Made by a program: the position numbers and the translations under genes | Origin: Bacillaceae bacterium | GTDB taxonomy: Bacteria; Bacillota; Bacilli; Bacillales_A; Planococcaceae | Assembly (NCBI GenBank): GCA_030149685.1 | Contig: JASLGI010000238.1 | Span: 1 to 6,315 of the forward strand | Direction of reading: 5' to 3' | Length of the DNA: 6,315 nt | The notes under the pieces: model-generated | The model's input: the letters and a program-made list of their open reading frames with translations, nothing else | Told to the model about the DNA's origin: nothing | Database searches by the model: none | Shown here: one piece after another, positions 6,150 to 6,315 of the stretch | Layout of the letters: each line of letters opens with the position of its first letter | Position numbering within the stretch: position 1 is the stretch's first letter

Positions 6150-6180
6150 AGTTTGCTTCATTGACAAGAAGCGAACTTTT
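6149..6180 (+). terminator. Intrinsic terminator of the protease gene
   Basis: GTTTGCTTC (6151-6159) pairs with GAAGCGAAC (6168-6176) with one G-T wobble. Two more A-T pairs extend the stem (6149-6150 with 6177-6178), the loop has eight bases, and TTTT follows at 6177-6180. It lies about 65 bases after the protease stop. The loop contains TTGACA, used as the -35 box of the next promoter. Confidence 0.75.
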
Positions 6181-6189
6181 CTGTAAAGT
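6161..6189 (+). promoter_or_regulatory. Promoter of the gene at the right edge
   Basis: A perfect -35 TTGACA (6161-6166) and TAAAGT (6184-6189, four of six positions) are separated by exactly 17 bases. The start would be near 6196, about 67 bases before the ATG at 6263. The -35 lies in the loop of the preceding terminator. Confidence 0.6.
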
Positions 6190-6212
6190 GAGTATCGATG
6201 AAAAAATACAAT

Positions 6213-6236
6213 AAACAGCGGTTTTCCGCTGTTTTT
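6213..6236 (+). terminator. Terminator-like hairpin in front of the last gene
   Basis: AAACAGCGG (6213-6221) pairs perfectly with CCGCTGTTT (6226-6234) around a TTTT loop, ending in T5 (6232-6236). It is a textbook terminator shape. It lies after the predicted promoter of the next gene and only about 11 bases before that gene's ribosome binding site, so it may act as a leader attenuator. Otherwise it is a second backstop for the protease transcript. Confidence 0.8.
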
Positions 6237-6262
6237 ATACATTTCCAGGAGGGATTTTTTAC

Positions 6263-6315
6263 ATGAAATTAGAACGTGCACCAATTATTTGTCCACCAAT
6301 GCCGAACCGCTCAAC
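6263..6315 (+). CDS. Start of an unidentified gene, cut by the window edge
   Basis: AGGAGGG (6247-6253) lies nine bases before an ATG that opens a frame running to the edge, with 17 complete codons (MKLERAPIICPPMPNRS). The ribosome binding site and the upstream promoter make a real gene likely. The visible residues (a short charged start, then a Cys-Pro-Pro stretch) do not let me recognise a family, and there is no signal peptide at this point. Confidence 0.75.
   Translation, partial: MKLERAPIICPPMPNRS

Overview
The window looks like ordinary chromosome from a low-GC Gram-positive bacterium of the Bacillota, most likely Bacillales. The reasons are the A+T-rich intergenic DNA, strong AGGAGG-type ribosome binding sites, sigma-A-like promoters, intrinsic terminators with T tails, sites matching the CcpA cre consensus, and a TPP riboswitch. 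I cannot name a genus. I see no mobile element, CRISPR array, rRNA or tRNA.

Layout, left to right. Positions 1-335 hold no gene. On the minus strand they carry a TPP (thiamin pyrophosphate) riboswitch and its probable promoter, reading leftwards to a gene outside the window. The plus-strand promoter of serC lies at the right end of this stretch. serC (336-1421, phosphoserine aminotransferase) follows, and a two-tier hairpin at 1423-1468 ends it. That hairpin also serves the convergent minus-strand gene at 1467-1661, a 64-residue protein of unknown function with a CPHC motif. Positions 1662-1974 are a dense divergent control region. It has two candidate minus-strand promoters (one overlain by a dyad), a cre-like site, a good plus-strand sigma-A promoter, and a leader hairpin whose two arms each carry a cre core. 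This drives a sodium:solute symporter (1975-3447) and a 34-residue one-helix membrane protein (3460-3564), which form a two-gene operon closed by a strong terminator at 3563-3597.

The rest is a Lon-family ATP-dependent protease of the LonB/YcbZ type (3677-6084). It is split by a one-base frameshift near 5190-5203. The AAA part ends early at 5248 in one frame, and the intact Ser-Lys protease domain lies in another. Restoring one base would give about 802 residues. After it come an intrinsic terminator (6149-6180) whose loop holds the -35 box of the next promoter, a second hairpin in the leader of the next gene, and the first 17 codons of an unidentified gene (6263 to the edge).

The genes have no single common pathway: serine/PLP metabolism, catabolite-controlled solute uptake and protein quality control sit side by side as separate transcription units. 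I do not see a previously undescribed system. The points most worth checking are the protease frameshift, the cre/hairpin leader of the symporter, the tiny symporter partner, and the alternative pairing in the thiamin riboswitch.
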